A model generated the notes under the pieces. It searched no databases and was not told the origin of the DNA. It was given only the letters and a program-made list of their open reading frames with translations. DNA of 64,000 bases from JAXMCK01 sp046349395 (GTDB lineage Bacteria; Pseudomonadota; Alphaproteobacteria; Geminicoccales; Geminicoccaceae). Below are positions 18,048 through 26,509 of the stretch, piece by piece. The stretch lies in assembly GCA_046349395.1 (NCBI GenBank), contig JAXMCK010000005.1:124001-188000 (forward strand), given 5' to 3'. The translations under genes were made by a program, and so were the position numbers. The stretch's first letter is position 1; every line of letters starts with the position of its first letter.

Positions 18048-18842
18048 TCAGAACCGGACCGAGATGCCGCCGTCGACGAACAGCGTCTGACCGGTGATGT
18101 AGCTGCTGTCGTCCGACGCCAGGAAGAAGGCCGCCGCCGCCAGCTCCTCGAAGCGGCCGACGCGCCCCAGCGGCAGCCGCCCGCCCGCGAGATAGATCGT
18201 CTTGAACTCCTCCGACTCGTACTCCTTCGAGCCGTCGGGCAGCCGGGCCATCCGCGTGTCGAAGCAGCCCGGTGCTATGGCGTTCACCGTGATTGCAAAC
18301 GGCGCCAGTTCCACCGCCAGGCACTTCGTCAGCGTCGCGATCGCCCCCTTCGACGTGCAGTAGGGAATGCTCTCCGGCATCACCCGAAAGCCCAGGATGG
18401 AGCTCAGATTGACCACCCGCCCGGCCGGGCTCCGCTGCAGCAGCGGCAGGGCCGCACGCGTCACCAGCAGCACCGAATCGAGATTGACCGCCATCACCTG
18501 GTCGAGATCCGCTCCTGTGATCGTCGACAGCGGCGAGAAGTCGGCGATGCCCGCATTGTTGACGACGATGTCGAGCCGCCCCCACCGCTCCTCGGCAGCG
18601 GCCACCAGCATCGCCGCATCTTCCGCCTTCGACACGTCCGCCCGCCGGCTCAGCACCGCCTCGGCCCCGAAGGTCGCGACGAGCCCACCCGCCGCCGCTT
18701 CCAGCTCGTCCCCGTCGACGTCGCAGACGAGGACCCGGCAGCCCTCCTGCAGCAGCCGGGTCGCGATCGCGAGCCCGAGGCCTCTGGCCGACCCGGTGAC
18801 GATCGCCACCCGGTCGACCAGCCGCCGACCCGCCCCGCTCAT
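18048..18842 (-). CDS. Short-chain dehydrogenase/reductase
   Basis: 264-residue NAD(P)-dependent SDR. Cofactor motif TGSARGLGLAIA near residue 15, acidic loop CDVDGDEL suggesting NAD(H), NNAGIAD, catalytic Ser in NLSSILG, YxxxK as YCTSKGA, and the C-terminal SSYITGQTLFVDGG of the FabG-like class. ATG 18842 overlaps the stop of the binding-protein gene by 4 nt (ATGA). A longer frame read through that gene out of phase is an artefact. Substrate unknown; operon context suggests oxidation of an imported amine- or amino-acid-like compound. Confidence 0.92.
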   Translation of the reverse strand: MSGAGRRLVDRVAIVTGSARGLGLAIATRLLQEGCRVLVCDVDGDELEAAAGGLVATFGAEAVLSRRADVSKAEDAAMLVAAAEERWGRLDIVVNNAGIADFSPLSTITGADLDQVMAVNLDSVLLVTRAALPLLQRSPAGRVVNLSSILGFRVMPESIPYCTSKGAIATLTKCLAVELAPFAITVNAIAPGCFDTRMARLPDGSKEYESEEFKTIYLAGGRLPLGRVGRFEELAAAAFFLASDDSSYITGQTLFVDGGISVRF

Positions 18843-19846
18843 TGGACCGGGGTCGCCTTGACCTCGTTCCACAGGTTCGTGCGCATGGTGAAGTCCTCGG
18901 GTGCCGTCAGCCAGGCGAGCCGGCCGGCATAGTCGAAGTCCGAGGGGTTCGTCGTGTTGCCATAACCGTAGCGCTCGCTCATCGCGGCCCCGATCTTCTT
19001 GTCGAGCCAGAAATCGACCCAGCGCTCGGCCAATGCCGGGTCCTTCGCCCCGCTGCTGATCGCCCAGCAGTCGACCCAGCCGACGGCCCCCTCGTCCGGC
19101 ACCGCATAGCCGACATCCAGGCCCTTCTTCTTCAGCTCCGCATATTGCAACTCGCCGAAGGCCGTCATCAGAACGGCGTTGTTCTGGGCGAACAGCGTGT
19201 CGCCGTCCTCGGCACCCGAATAGTAGGACATCAGGTTCTTCTTCAGCTCGATCAGCTTCGCCTTCACCGCCGCCGCCTGTTCCGGCGTCAGGTGGTAGGG
19301 ATCCTTGATCCCCAGCGAGAGGGCCGTGTTGACGATGTTGTTGTTGCCGTCGTCGCCCATCAGCACGCGACCCTGATATTGCGGGTCCCACAGCACCGAC
19401 CACGCCTTTGGTGCTTCGGGGAACGTCGCCTTGTCGTAGATCAGCCCCAGCGAGCCCCAGGCGATCGGCACCGCATACCGCTTGCCGTCGATCTTCGTCT
19501 GCGGGATGTCGCGGAAGCTCGGCAGCATGTTGCCGAGCCGGCTCAGCTTCGCCTCGTCCATCGGCTGGACGAGCCCCAGATCGGCATAACGCTGGATGAT
19601 GCTCGTATCGATCGCGACCAGATCGTAGTCGGCCCCCTTGGAGCCCTGCATCTTGGCGATCATCTCCTCGGGGCTGCCGGCATAGGCGACGCTGACGTCG
19701 GCCCCGCTCTCCTTCTCGAACGCCTCCACCCAGTCCTTGTCGGCATAACCCTCGTAAGCCAGGATCCGCAGCGTCTCGGCCGAAGCCGAGCCCGCCAACC
19801 CCACCGCCACCACCATCGCCGCAACGAATCCGACCAGGCCTTTCAT
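18839..19846 (-). CDS. PotD-like ABC transporter substrate-binding protein
   Basis: 335 residues with a signal peptide (1-23, ending AGSASA), so periplasmic. The mature protein begins ETLRILAYEGYADKDWVEAFEKESG, the typical start of spermidine/putrescine-type binding proteins, with AVPIAWGSLGLIYDKATFP, GDDGNNNIVNTALSLG and GAVGWVDCWAISSGAKDPALAERWVDFWL. GGAGGTGG precedes ATG 19846. It heads an operon with an SDR and an M24 peptidase. No permease or ATPase gene is adjacent, so its transporter must be encoded elsewhere or was lost. Confidence 0.9.
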   Translation of the reverse strand: MKGLVGFVAAMVVAVGLAGSASAETLRILAYEGYADKDWVEAFEKESGADVSVAYAGSPEEMIAKMQGSKGADYDLVAIDTSIIQRYADLGLVQPMDEAKLSRLGNMLPSFRDIPQTKIDGKRYAVPIAWGSLGLIYDKATFPEAPKAWSVLWDPQYQGRVLMGDDGNNNIVNTALSLGIKDPYHLTPEQAAAVKAKLIELKKNLMSYYSGAEDGDTLFAQNNAVLMTAFGELQYAELKKKGLDVGYAVPDEGAVGWVDCWAISSGAKDPALAERWVDFWLDKKIGAAMSERYGYGNTTNPSDFDYAGRLAWLTAPEDFTMRTNLWNEVKATPVQ

Positions 19847-19938
19847 GGCCACCTCCGCCTTGGGCTGTTTCTTGTCGAGGCCGCTTCCACCAGCGCACGG
19901 CGACACTGCCCCGCACTGATGGGATGAATGATCGGTCA

Positions 19939-19963
19939 GCACCCTTGCGGAACGCAAGGGTGC
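19939..19963. repeat. Perfect 11-bp hairpin between TA locus and binding-protein operon
   Basis: GCACCCTTGCG / CGCAAGGGTGC separated by a 3-nt loop. It lies downstream of the antitoxin stop and about 93 bp upstream of the binding-protein start on the minus strand. No T-run follows in either direction, so it could be an operator or a Rho-dependent/atypical terminator. Confidence 0.6.
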
Positions 19964-20049
19964 AAACATGCTGCCGGGCAAAGCCGCGACCGCGGGCCAG
20001 TCAGACGATGTGTCTCTTCCGGCTTAATGCCGGACCAGCGCTGCGCGGG

Positions 20050-20376
20050 TCAGGCGATCGACTGCAAGCCTTTGGCCTTCACGAGATTCAGTAGCTTCAG
20101 CGAGGGCCCGTCCGGCCGCTTCTCGCCGCGCTCCCACTTGCTCACGGCATCCTTGCGGACGTTCAGATAGCTCGCGAACACCGGCTGCGATACCTGCTCG
20201 CGCTCGCGGAGTGCTTTGATCTCCTCCGGCGACATCGCCGTCACCGGAGTCAGGCACAGGGCGTCGAACTCACGCATGGTCGCCTTGTCGATGACACCGG
20301 CGCGGTGGAGACCGGCGGCGGTCTTCCGGACCGTGTCGAGGATCCCGCTCTCAGCCTTTCGTGCCGTCTTCGTCAT
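20050..20376 (-). CDS. XRE-family antitoxin of a type II TA pair
   Basis: 108-residue helix-turn-helix protein. The C-terminal half (about 50-100) carries the HTH: MSPEEIKALREREQVSQPVFASYLNVRKDAVSKWERGEKRPDGPSLKLLNL. The N-terminal half is probably the toxin-neutralising part. Its ATG (20376) lies 26 nt inside the upstream toxin gene, the toxin-first order seen in HigBA-like systems. Antitoxins of this type normally repress their own operon; a palindrome at 20768-20782 upstream of the toxin is the likely site. Confidence 0.85.
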   Translation of the reverse strand: MTKTARKAESGILDTVRKTAAGLHRAGVIDKATMREFDALCLTPVTAMSPEEIKALREREQVSQPVFASYLNVRKDAVSKWERGEKRPDGPSLKLLNLVKAKGLQSIA

Positions 20377-20743
20377 CGCCCACGATCTCTGCGATCTCGC
20401 CGGCAGCACCGGCTATCCGCAATGCTTCGGCATCGAGGCCAAGAAAGATGCCAGCCAACTTCTTCAGCGCCCTCAGTTCCCTGGGCGTGATGTTCGCCTT
20501 CTCGTTCTTGGCAAAGCCATGAACGAAAAAGCAGTGTCCGCCCAACTTGAACAATATGATCGTCCTGAAACCGCCTGACTTGCCGCCGCCTGCGCGGGCA
20601 ATCCGCTGCTTGTAGACGCCGCCGCCGAGATCGGCATCCCATCGACCGGAAGCCACGGCCTCGGCCGCAGCGAGCAACTCCCTGCTACCAAGATTCGCCT
20701 TCCGGGCGAACTTCGAGAACTCTTTGGTCCTGTAGACGCTCAT
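20351..20743 (-). CDS. RelE/ParE-superfamily toxin
   Basis: 130 residues. The core (about 1-95) matches the short RelE-like family typified by an SGGFRTIILFK strand and the FAKNEKANI motif followed by ELRALKKLA. Such toxins are mRNA interferases acting on ribosome-bound transcripts. A C-terminal extension of about 30 residues, Ala/Glu/Asp-rich (EIAEIVGDDEDG), overlaps the antitoxin start and is unusual. First gene of the pair; overlaps the antitoxin gene by 26 nt. Confidence 0.85.
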   Translation of the reverse strand: MSVYRTKEFSKFARKANLGSRELLAAAEAVASGRWDADLGGGVYKQRIARAGGGKSGGFRTIILFKLGGHCFFVHGFAKNEKANITPRELRALKKLAGIFLGLDAEALRIAGAAGEIAEIVGDDEDGTKG

Positions 20744-20767
20744 GCGGTCTGGTTGTTCATCTTGGTG

Positions 20768-20782
20768 TAGCTCTAAGAGCTA
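20768..20782. promoter_or_regulatory. Palindromic operator of the toxin-antitoxin operon
   Basis: TAGCTCT-A-AGAGCTA, a perfect 15-bp palindrome with a single central base, lies 25 bp upstream of the toxin ATG. On the minus strand a TTGATA precedes it, so it would overlap the promoter. Autorepression by the XRE antitoxin is inferred from how such operons work. Confidence 0.6.
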
Positions 20783-20926
20783 TAGATATCAAGTAGCTTC
20801 CTCGCGCACCCGCCTGCAGATCGGCCCGAGGCACCATGCAAGGGCGCAGACCCTTTGGGCTGACGTCGGCGCCATCCATCTCTAAGAAGCGGCGATAGCG
20901 ATTGCGCTGCAAAGGACTCCCGCTTC

Positions 20927-21898
20927 TTGCCTTCCCTTGACCACCGCCTCTGCGTGGCGCCGATGATCGATTGGACGGACCGGCATTGCCGGTACTTCCA
21001 TCGGCTGCTGGCGCCGCGGGCGCGGCTCTACAGCGAGATGATCCACGCCGGGGCCATCCTGTACGGCGACCGCGACCGGTTCCTCGCCTTCGATCCGGCC
21101 GAACATCCCGTCGCGCTGCAGCTCGGCGGCTGCGAACCCGGCGACCTCGCGACCGCCGCCCGGATCGGTGCCGACTACGGCTACGACGAGATCAACCTGA
21201 ACTGCGGCTGCCCGTCCGAGCGGGTGCAGAAGGGAGCTTTCGGCGCCTGCCTGATGGCCGAGCCGGAGCGTGTCGCCGACTGCGTCGCCGCCATGCGCGC
21301 CGCCGTCGAGGTGCCCGTCACCGTGAAGTGCCGCATCGGCATCGACGACAGCGAGGAGGAGGCGTTCCTCCACCGCTTCGTGGCCGCCATCGCCGACGCG
21401 GGCTGCGGTACCGTCATCGTCCACGCCCGCAAGGCCTGGCTGAAGGGCCTGAGCCCCAAGGAGAACCGCGAGATCCCGCCGCTCCGCTACCCCGTGGTCC
21501 ACGCGCTGAAGGCGGCCTTCCCGCACCTCGCCATCGTCCTCAATGGCGGCCTCCGCGACCCGGCCGTCGCGGCCCTGCACCTCGCCGACCTCGACGGCGT
21601 CATGATCGGCCGTGCCGCCTACGAGGATCCCTGGTCGCTCCCCGCCTTCGAGGCCGCCCTCTTCGGCCCCGCGCCGACTCCGTCCCGCAGCGAGATCGTC
21701 CAGCGCATGGCCGACTATCTGGCGGCCCGTCCCGGCCTGCCGCTGCGTGCCGTGAGCCGCCACATGCTGGGCCTGTTCAACGGCCTCCCCGGTGCCCGCG
21801 CCTGGCGTCGCACGCTGAGCGAAGCCCCACCTGACGCCGGCCCCGACCTCCTGCTCCACGCAGCCGGCCTCGTCCAGGAGCTGCCGCGAGCGGCCTGA
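20927..21898 (+). CDS. dusA: tRNA-dihydrouridine synthase DusA
   Basis: 323-residue FMN enzyme reducing uridine in the tRNA D-loop. Family features: CVAPMIDWTDRHCRYFHR at the N-terminus, EMIHAGAI, VALQLGGCEP, catalytic Cys in INLNCGCPSERVQKGAFGACLM, VKCRIGID, IVHARKAWLKGLSPKENREIPPL (a DusA-specific stretch) and LNGGLRD...VMIGRAAYEDPW. The barrel starts almost at once, so TTG 20927 is taken as the start; no better in-frame codon is visible upstream. Confidence 0.95.
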   Translation: MPSLDHRLCVAPMIDWTDRHCRYFHRLLAPRARLYSEMIHAGAILYGDRDRFLAFDPAEHPVALQLGGCEPGDLATAARIGADYGYDEINLNCGCPSERVQKGAFGACLMAEPERVADCVAAMRAAVEVPVTVKCRIGIDDSEEEAFLHRFVAAIADAGCGTVIVHARKAWLKGLSPKENREIPPLRYPVVHALKAAFPHLAIVLNGGLRDPAVAALHLADLDGVMIGRAAYEDPWSLPAFEAALFGPAPTPSRSEIVQRMADYLAARPGLPLRAVSRHMLGLFNGLPGARAWRRTLSEAPPDAGPDLLLHAAGLVQELPRAA

Positions 21899-21956
21899 TT
21901 TCCTAGAACGGATTATTTTCCTTGACACGGGATGCCGCGCGCCGTAACCGACGGCC

Positions 21957-22565
21957 ATGCGCCGCCCGCCTCAGCCCCTCGAACCCGCCGCCGTGATGCG
22001 CCGATTCCTGGCCTTCACCTGGCGCCTGGCGCTGGGCCTGGCACCGCTCACGGCGGCCCGGCTCTGCCGCCTCGGGACGCGCACGCGCCTCGCCTACCTA
22101 GCAACACCCGGTCTGGATCAGTTCGTCCTGATGCTGCGCGCCCGGTTCGAAGCCTCGGAGCCGCGCCGGCACCTCCTCGTCCTGGCCCAGCGGATCCTCG
22201 ACCAGTCGGCACGGCAGGCACCCGACGTCGTCACGACGTTCCTCGATCTCTGCCGAAGCCGCGGCCAGGACGCCGCTACGCTCATGGCCGAGGGCGTGCT
22301 GCGCGCCGCCGCCCGCCCGTTCGAGCCGACCCGCGCGCGGAACGGTCTTGCCGTGACGCGCTGGCCCCGGACGGCCACGCCACCCGACCCCGAGCGGGCC
22401 ACCTTCGCCCGCCTGCTGGCGGCCTTTCGCCTGCGCCTCGCCGAGCGCTATGCCCGGCACATGATCGGCTGCTTCCACGCCGAAATCGCCGAGGGCATGG
22501 ACGACTGCCCGCCCGAGGACCGCCCCTACTTCACCTTCGCCGCCGCGACCGTCGACAGCTCCTGA
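21957..22565 (+). CDS. Hypothetical protein
   Basis: 202 residues, not recognised. The N-terminus has a hydrophobic stretch (FLAFTWRLALGLAPLTAARL, about residues 17-36) that could be a membrane anchor or amphipathic helix; the rest is Arg- and Ala-rich and predicted helical, ending FTFAAATVDSS. Chosen over overlapping frames on both strands because its composition is the most protein-like. A TTGACA at 21922-21927 lies upstream; no clear ribosome site. It follows dusA in the same orientation, with hairpins downstream. Confidence 0.5.
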   Translation: MRRPPQPLEPAAVMRRFLAFTWRLALGLAPLTAARLCRLGTRTRLAYLATPGLDQFVLMLRARFEASEPRRHLLVLAQRILDQSARQAPDVVTTFLDLCRSRGQDAATLMAEGVLRAAARPFEPTRARNGLAVTRWPRTATPPDPERATFARLLAAFRLRLAERYARHMIGCFHAEIAEGMDDCPPEDRPYFTFAAATVDSS

Positions 22566-22592
22566 CCGAGCCGCGATTGCCGGACCGGAATG

Positions 22593-22663
22593 CTCGACAC
22601 CCGCCTCGGGTGTCGAGCCGAAGGCGCTGGCCTCATGTAGGCCGAAGGCCGGTAGGCCAGCGC
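22593..22663. terminator. Two adjacent hairpins between convergent genes
   Basis: First hairpin: perfect 12-bp stem GCTCGACACCCG/CGGGTGTCGAGC with a 3-nt loop (22593-22619). Second: GCGCTGGCCT (22624-22633) pairing with AGGCCAGCGC (22654-22663) around an inner GGCC/GGCC hairpin. They sit between the convergent hypothetical gene and amn, where terminators for both are expected; no clear U-tract on either side. Confidence 0.6.
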
Positions 22664-22670
22664 GCAAAAC

Positions 22671-24155
22671 CTAACGAAACGCCGGCTCGTCGAAGCTGCG
22701 GAGCTTCCTCGAATGCAGCCGGTCCGGCCCCTCCTCGCGCAGGAGGCGGACGGTCTCGAGGCCGATCAGGAGGTGCTGGTTGATCCGCTCGCGGTAGAAC
22801 TGGTTCGCCATGCCGCGCAGCTTCAACTCGCCGTGCAGCGGCTTGTCGGAGACGCAGAGCAGCGTGCCGTAGGGGACGCGGAAGCGGAACCCGTTGGTGG
22901 CGATGGTGGCACTCTCCATGTCGACCGCGATCGCCCGGCTCTGGTTCAGCCGCTCGAACAGCTCGTCGTAGCGCAGCTCCCAGTTCCGGTTGGCCGTGGT
23001 CGCCACCGTGCCGGTCCGCATCCGGATCTTCACGTCGCGCCCGGTGAGGCCGGTCACGTTCACGACCGCCTGCTGCAGCGCCACCTGCACCTCTGCGATC
23101 GGCGGGATCGGCACGAAGTGCGGCACCTCCTGGTCGAGCACGCCGTCCTCGCGGACATAGCCGTGGGCCAGGACATAGTCGCCGAGCTGCTGGCTGCGCC
23201 TGAGGCCGGCGCAGTGTCCCAGCATCAGCCAGCAATGCGGCCGCAGCACCGCCACATGGTCGGTGATCGTCTTCGCGTTGCTGGGCCCGACCCCGATATT
23301 GATCATCGTGACGCCGCGCCCGTCCGGCCGGGTCAGGTGGTAGGCCGGCATCTGCGGCAGATGCGAGGGCGGGGTTCCGCTGGCCGGCAGGTGGGTCAGC
23401 GTCGGGTTCGGCGTGACCACGTCGCCGGGCTCGACGAAGCGGTCGTATTCCGTCCCGCTGCCGACTTCGGTCCGCCCATAGTCGATGAAGTGGTCGACAT
23501 AGCGCTGATAGTTCGTCAGCAGCACGAAGCGCTGGAAATACTGCGGATGCGTGCCCGTATAGTGACCGAGGCGGGCCAGACTGTAGTCGACGCGCTCGGC
23601 GGTGAACAAGGCCAGTGGTGCATAGGGCAGACCCGGAAACCGCCAGGTGCCATTGGCGATGTCGTCGTCGGTCATGCTGAGATCGGGCATCGCGAACAGA
23701 TGCTGTACCCGGTTCATCTGTTCCGGCGACAACTGGGCCGTCACCTCCTCCATGACAAAGGGGAGCGGGATGGGCCGCGTGCTGATGCCCGTCACCACCG
23801 GCACCCGGTGATTGTGCATCAGGAGGCCGATCTGGGTCCGGAAATAGTCGGCGAACAGACGCGGTGTGGTGACCGTCGTGCCATAGAGCCCGGGGTCGTG
23901 CAGGGCGCCGTAGGCGATCCGCCCGTCGAGATTGAGGTCGCCCGGCTGGACCCGCGCACCGATGAAGGGATAGTGCGCGTCGACCTCGTGCGGGAGCTTG
24001 CCGCTGTCCGCATAGTGGCGGAACGCATCCCGCAGGCGGCTCGTGGCCCCCTCGTACAGCTCGATCGTGCGCTCGACGGCACTCTCGGCGTCGCTGTGGG
24101 CGATCGCGTCGCGAATGCCGATCCCGCCGAACGTGGCGAGCAGATCCTCGTGCAT
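22671..24155 (-). CDS. amn: AMP nucleosidase
   Basis: 494-residue enzyme hydrolysing AMP to adenine and ribose-5-phosphate; close to the E. coli Amn length. N-terminal regulatory domain (about 1-180) with YPFIGARVQPGDLNLDGRIAYG. C-terminal nucleoside-phosphorylase-like domain with TMINIGVGPSNAKTITDHVAVLRPHCWLMLGHCAGLR, RTGTVATTANRNWELR and the catalytic-type segment AVDMESATIATNGFRFRVPYGTLLCVSDKPLHGELK. GGGAG precedes ATG 24155. Role in purine salvage and adenylate balance. Stands alone; 61 bp separate it from the FGGY kinase gene on the same strand. Confidence 0.95.
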   Translation of the reverse strand: MHEDLLATFGGIGIRDAIAHSDAESAVERTIELYEGATSRLRDAFRHYADSGKLPHEVDAHYPFIGARVQPGDLNLDGRIAYGALHDPGLYGTTVTTPRLFADYFRTQIGLLMHNHRVPVVTGISTRPIPLPFVMEEVTAQLSPEQMNRVQHLFAMPDLSMTDDDIANGTWRFPGLPYAPLALFTAERVDYSLARLGHYTGTHPQYFQRFVLLTNYQRYVDHFIDYGRTEVGSGTEYDRFVEPGDVVTPNPTLTHLPASGTPPSHLPQMPAYHLTRPDGRGVTMINIGVGPSNAKTITDHVAVLRPHCWLMLGHCAGLRRSQQLGDYVLAHGYVREDGVLDQEVPHFVPIPPIAEVQVALQQAVVNVTGLTGRDVKIRMRTGTVATTANRNWELRYDELFERLNQSRAIAVDMESATIATNGFRFRVPYGTLLCVSDKPLHGELKLRGMANQFYRERINQHLLIGLETVRLLREEGPDRLHSRKLRSFDEPAFR

Positions 24156-24216
24156 CGATACTCCCGGCTTTCGCGACGTGTAGCACGGCCAGGATGACGG
24201 GACAGCGTGCGGCCGC

Positions 24217-25587
24217 TCAGGGCGGCTCTACGGCCTCCCGCCAGGCCCCCGCATAGGCCTCCAGGCCCGGCACCGTAACGGGCGTCGCCGGCAGGAGGTT
24301 CAACTCGGCGGCTTCAGGCTCGCCGTGCCGGACGAGCAAAGCAGCCCCGACCGCCGCCCCGGCGCCGCTCGGCTCGACCAGCACCTCCTGCCCCGGCCGC
24401 AGCGCCGCCAGTAGGCCGGCGAAGCTCGGATCGACCGTGAACCCGCCGTCCAGCACGATCCGCCGCCGCGACCCCAGGAGGTCGAGGCAGCGATCGGTCA
24501 CCAGGGCGGCGTAGACCGTCGCCAGCGCCTGCGTCGCCGCCGCCTCCGACGGTGCCGGCCCGACGATCCGCCCCTTCCGTGCCGAGCCCGGGAAGATCCC
24601 GTCCATGTCGGAAAAGCCCGGCAGCGCCATCGTCCCCTGCGCCACCACGCCGGCGACGTCCTCCGCCCGCGTCCGCACCCGCTGCCCGCCCGTCAGCCGC
24701 TCGAACTCCCGTCCGATCATCGCCAGCACGCCCGCCAGCGGCCGCCCGTCGGGCGCCGCATTGACGGTCATCCCGCGCCGCTCGCTGAGGTTCGACAGCG
24801 GCGTGTCCGGATCGAGCAGCACGACCCACGTGCCTGTGGACGCGATCGTCGCGTCGTCGATGCCGGCCGCGGCGTAGCGGTACCAGTTGGCCGTGCTGTC
24901 GTGGATTCCGCTCAGCACCGGAGTCGAGGGCGACAGCCCCGTCGCCTTCGCCACCTCCGGCTTCAGCGTGCCGAGCCGGTCCCAGGCCGGCCGCAGGGGC
25001 GGCAGCAGCCGCTCCCAGCCCATGACCTCGACGAGGCTGCTCCAGCGCCGGTTCGGTGCGTCCCACAGATGCGACTGCGCCGCCAGCGAGGTCACCTCCG
25101 ACGCCGCGACCCCACAGAGCCGCCACGCCCAGTACTGCGGCAGCGTCAGATAGTGCCGGGCCCGCGCCACCGCATCCGGCCAGTCCCGCGCCTGCCAGAA
25201 CAGCTGCCGTCCGATATGGGCGCAGTCGCCCATCACCGCCGAGCCCCGCTCCAAAAACGGCGGCATGACCTCCGCATAGTCCGCCATCAGGTCGGCCGGT
25301 GCGGTCCCCTCGTAGTCGATCATCGGCAGGACCGGCCCGTCCGCGTCGACCAGCACCGCCGCCGAGCCGTGCGCCGAGGTCACGAACGCCTCGACCTCGG
25401 CCTCCTGCCCCACCTCGCGCAGTGCCCCCAGCAGCCACGTCTCCACGGCCGCGAGGTCGATGTGCCGGTAGGGCGGCCCGTCCACGGCCCTGTTCGGCGT
25501 CGAGCGCTGGGCGACGACCCGGCCGCCGGCATCGATCAGCAGCAGCTTCAGGTTCGTCTTGCCGGAATCGAAGATGGCGACGGCCAT
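24217..25587 (-). CDS. FGGY-family carbohydrate kinase
   Basis: 456-residue sugar kinase with the two actin-like domains of the FGGY family. N-terminal phosphate loop IFDSGKTNLKLLLID, a substrate-region GSAAVLVDADG, catalytic Asp in GIHDSTANWYRY, then ASTGTWVVLL (second phosphate region), IVLDGGFTVDPSF and SGAGAAVGAALL (adenosine region). AAGGAGGGG precedes ATG 25587. Substrate not fixed by sequence; fuculose, rhamnulose or a related ketose fits this subgroup. No sugar isomerase or aldolase is nearby. Divergent from a small membrane protein gene. Confidence 0.88.
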   Translation of the reverse strand: MAVAIFDSGKTNLKLLLIDAGGRVVAQRSTPNRAVDGPPYRHIDLAAVETWLLGALREVGQEAEVEAFVTSAHGSAAVLVDADGPVLPMIDYEGTAPADLMADYAEVMPPFLERGSAVMGDCAHIGRQLFWQARDWPDAVARARHYLTLPQYWAWRLCGVAASEVTSLAAQSHLWDAPNRRWSSLVEVMGWERLLPPLRPAWDRLGTLKPEVAKATGLSPSTPVLSGIHDSTANWYRYAAAGIDDATIASTGTWVVLLDPDTPLSNLSERRGMTVNAAPDGRPLAGVLAMIGREFERLTGGQRVRTRAEDVAGVVAQGTMALPGFSDMDGIFPGSARKGRIVGPAPSEAAATQALATVYAALVTDRCLDLLGSRRRIVLDGGFTVDPSFAGLLAALRPGQEVLVEPSGAGAAVGAALLVRHGEPEAAELNLLPATPVTVPGLEAYAGAWREAVEPP

Positions 25588-25659
25588 GCCCCTCCTTGCG
25601 GTCGCAGGCGGCGACGGCCAGCTTGTAGCAGGCACCACCTCCGGGCCACAAAGGAGCCC

Positions 25660-26034
25660 ATGAGCGAGATCGCCGACATCGCTCCCGTCGCCGCCCCCGG
25701 GCCTCTGGCCAAGGGTCTGCTGGGCGTCGTCCTGCTGCTGGCGGCCGCCTGCCTGCTCGCGCTCTGGCTCGCCGGTCGCCAAAGCGACCGCCAAGGCGAG
25801 CTTCTGGCCGTCTTCCCGCCCGGCACCTCGCCCGAGACCGTGCTCGGCTCCACCGCGCGTGCCGAAGGGTATCTGCTGGGTGCGACGGCCCTGCCCTGGA
25901 CCTGGCACGTCACCGGCGCCGAGCCCGACTTCGCCGGCCGCCTGCTCCGCTCCGGCGCCGTCCTGGCCCTGCCCATCGAGCTGACCCGCGGCCTCGTGCT
26001 GGCCGGCTGCGTGGGGACGACGACCGCGCGCTAG
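25660..26034 (+). CDS. Small single-pass membrane protein, unknown
   Basis: 124 residues. After a short N-terminus, residues 19-43 (KGLLGVVLLLAAACLLALWL) form one transmembrane helix, leaving a C-terminal domain of about 80 residues with AVFPPGTSPETVLGSTARAEGYLLGATALPW, probably periplasmic. AAAGGAG lies 4 nt before ATG 25660, which fixes the start. Divergent from the FGGY kinase. Proteins of this kind occur in alphaproteobacteria without known function. Confidence 0.7.
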   Translation: MSEIADIAPVAAPGPLAKGLLGVVLLLAAACLLALWLAGRQSDRQGELLAVFPPGTSPETVLGSTARAEGYLLGATALPWTWHVTGAEPDFAGRLLRSGAVLALPIELTRGLVLAGCVGTTTAR

Positions 26035-26158
26035 AACCCGACGGCCTGCAAGCCGTCCTGCTGGCGCTGCACGAACGAATGGTTACAATTCTGAGTCGAT
26101 TTTTCTACCATTAGTTGATATACATCTGAGCGCATAGCTACCACTGAGGCACCGATCA

Positions 26159-26509
26159 ATGCGCAAAAGGATGTTCCACAACACCCCGTCTGAAGTTCAC
26201 GGCGATGAAGGCGCTGATCCAAGGGTAGGCTTCGCTCGACGGGTTAATGCGCGTATGCGTGAATTAGGCATTAATCAGAGCGAGCTTGCCCGCCGTATGT
26301 CGGTGATTGCAGGCCGCGAGATTGGTCGGGACAACATCTCCGGCTACGCCCGCGCCAAGACCTTGCCGCGGCCTCAATTTCTCGACTGGCTGGCAAAGGC
26401 GCTGGAAGTCAGCGCCGAATACTTGTTCCCAAGAGGTTCAGTCTCGTCCGTTGAACGTGACTATCCGCCCTACGAGATTGTCACACTTCAAAGGATCATT
26501 GTATGCTGA
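26159..26509 (+). CDS. XRE-family (phage-repressor-like) regulator
   Basis: 116 residues with one HTH domain (about 28-85): NARMRELGINQSELARRMS, IGRDNISGYARAKTLP, LAKALEVSAEYLFP, typical of phage and plasmid repressors. GAGG lies 9 nt before the ATG. The gene and its surroundings (about 26040-26720) are far more AT-rich than the rest of the window, with codons such as ATT, TTA and AAA that are rare elsewhere, which indicates transfer. Its 3' end overlaps a small downstream frame by 7 nt, suggesting coupling. Confidence 0.78.
   Translation: MRKRMFHNTPSEVHGDEGADPRVGFARRVNARMRELGINQSELARRMSVIAGREIGRDNISGYARAKTLPRPQFLDWLAKALEVSAEYLFPRGSVSSVERDYPPYEIVTLQRIIVC

Noticed and set aside
18048..19916. 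A 622-codon frame that appears to fuse an Arg-rich protein to the SDR
   Set aside because: The first part is the out-of-phase shadow of the binding-protein gene; the SDR starts at 18842.
22098..22667. Minus-strand 189-codon frame opposite the hypothetical gene at 21957
   Set aside because: Composition resembles an antisense shadow, and it would cover the hairpin region.
26031..26222. Minus-strand 63-codon frame before the XRE gene
   Set aside because: No ribosome site, overlaps the XRE start and lacks any recognisable feature.
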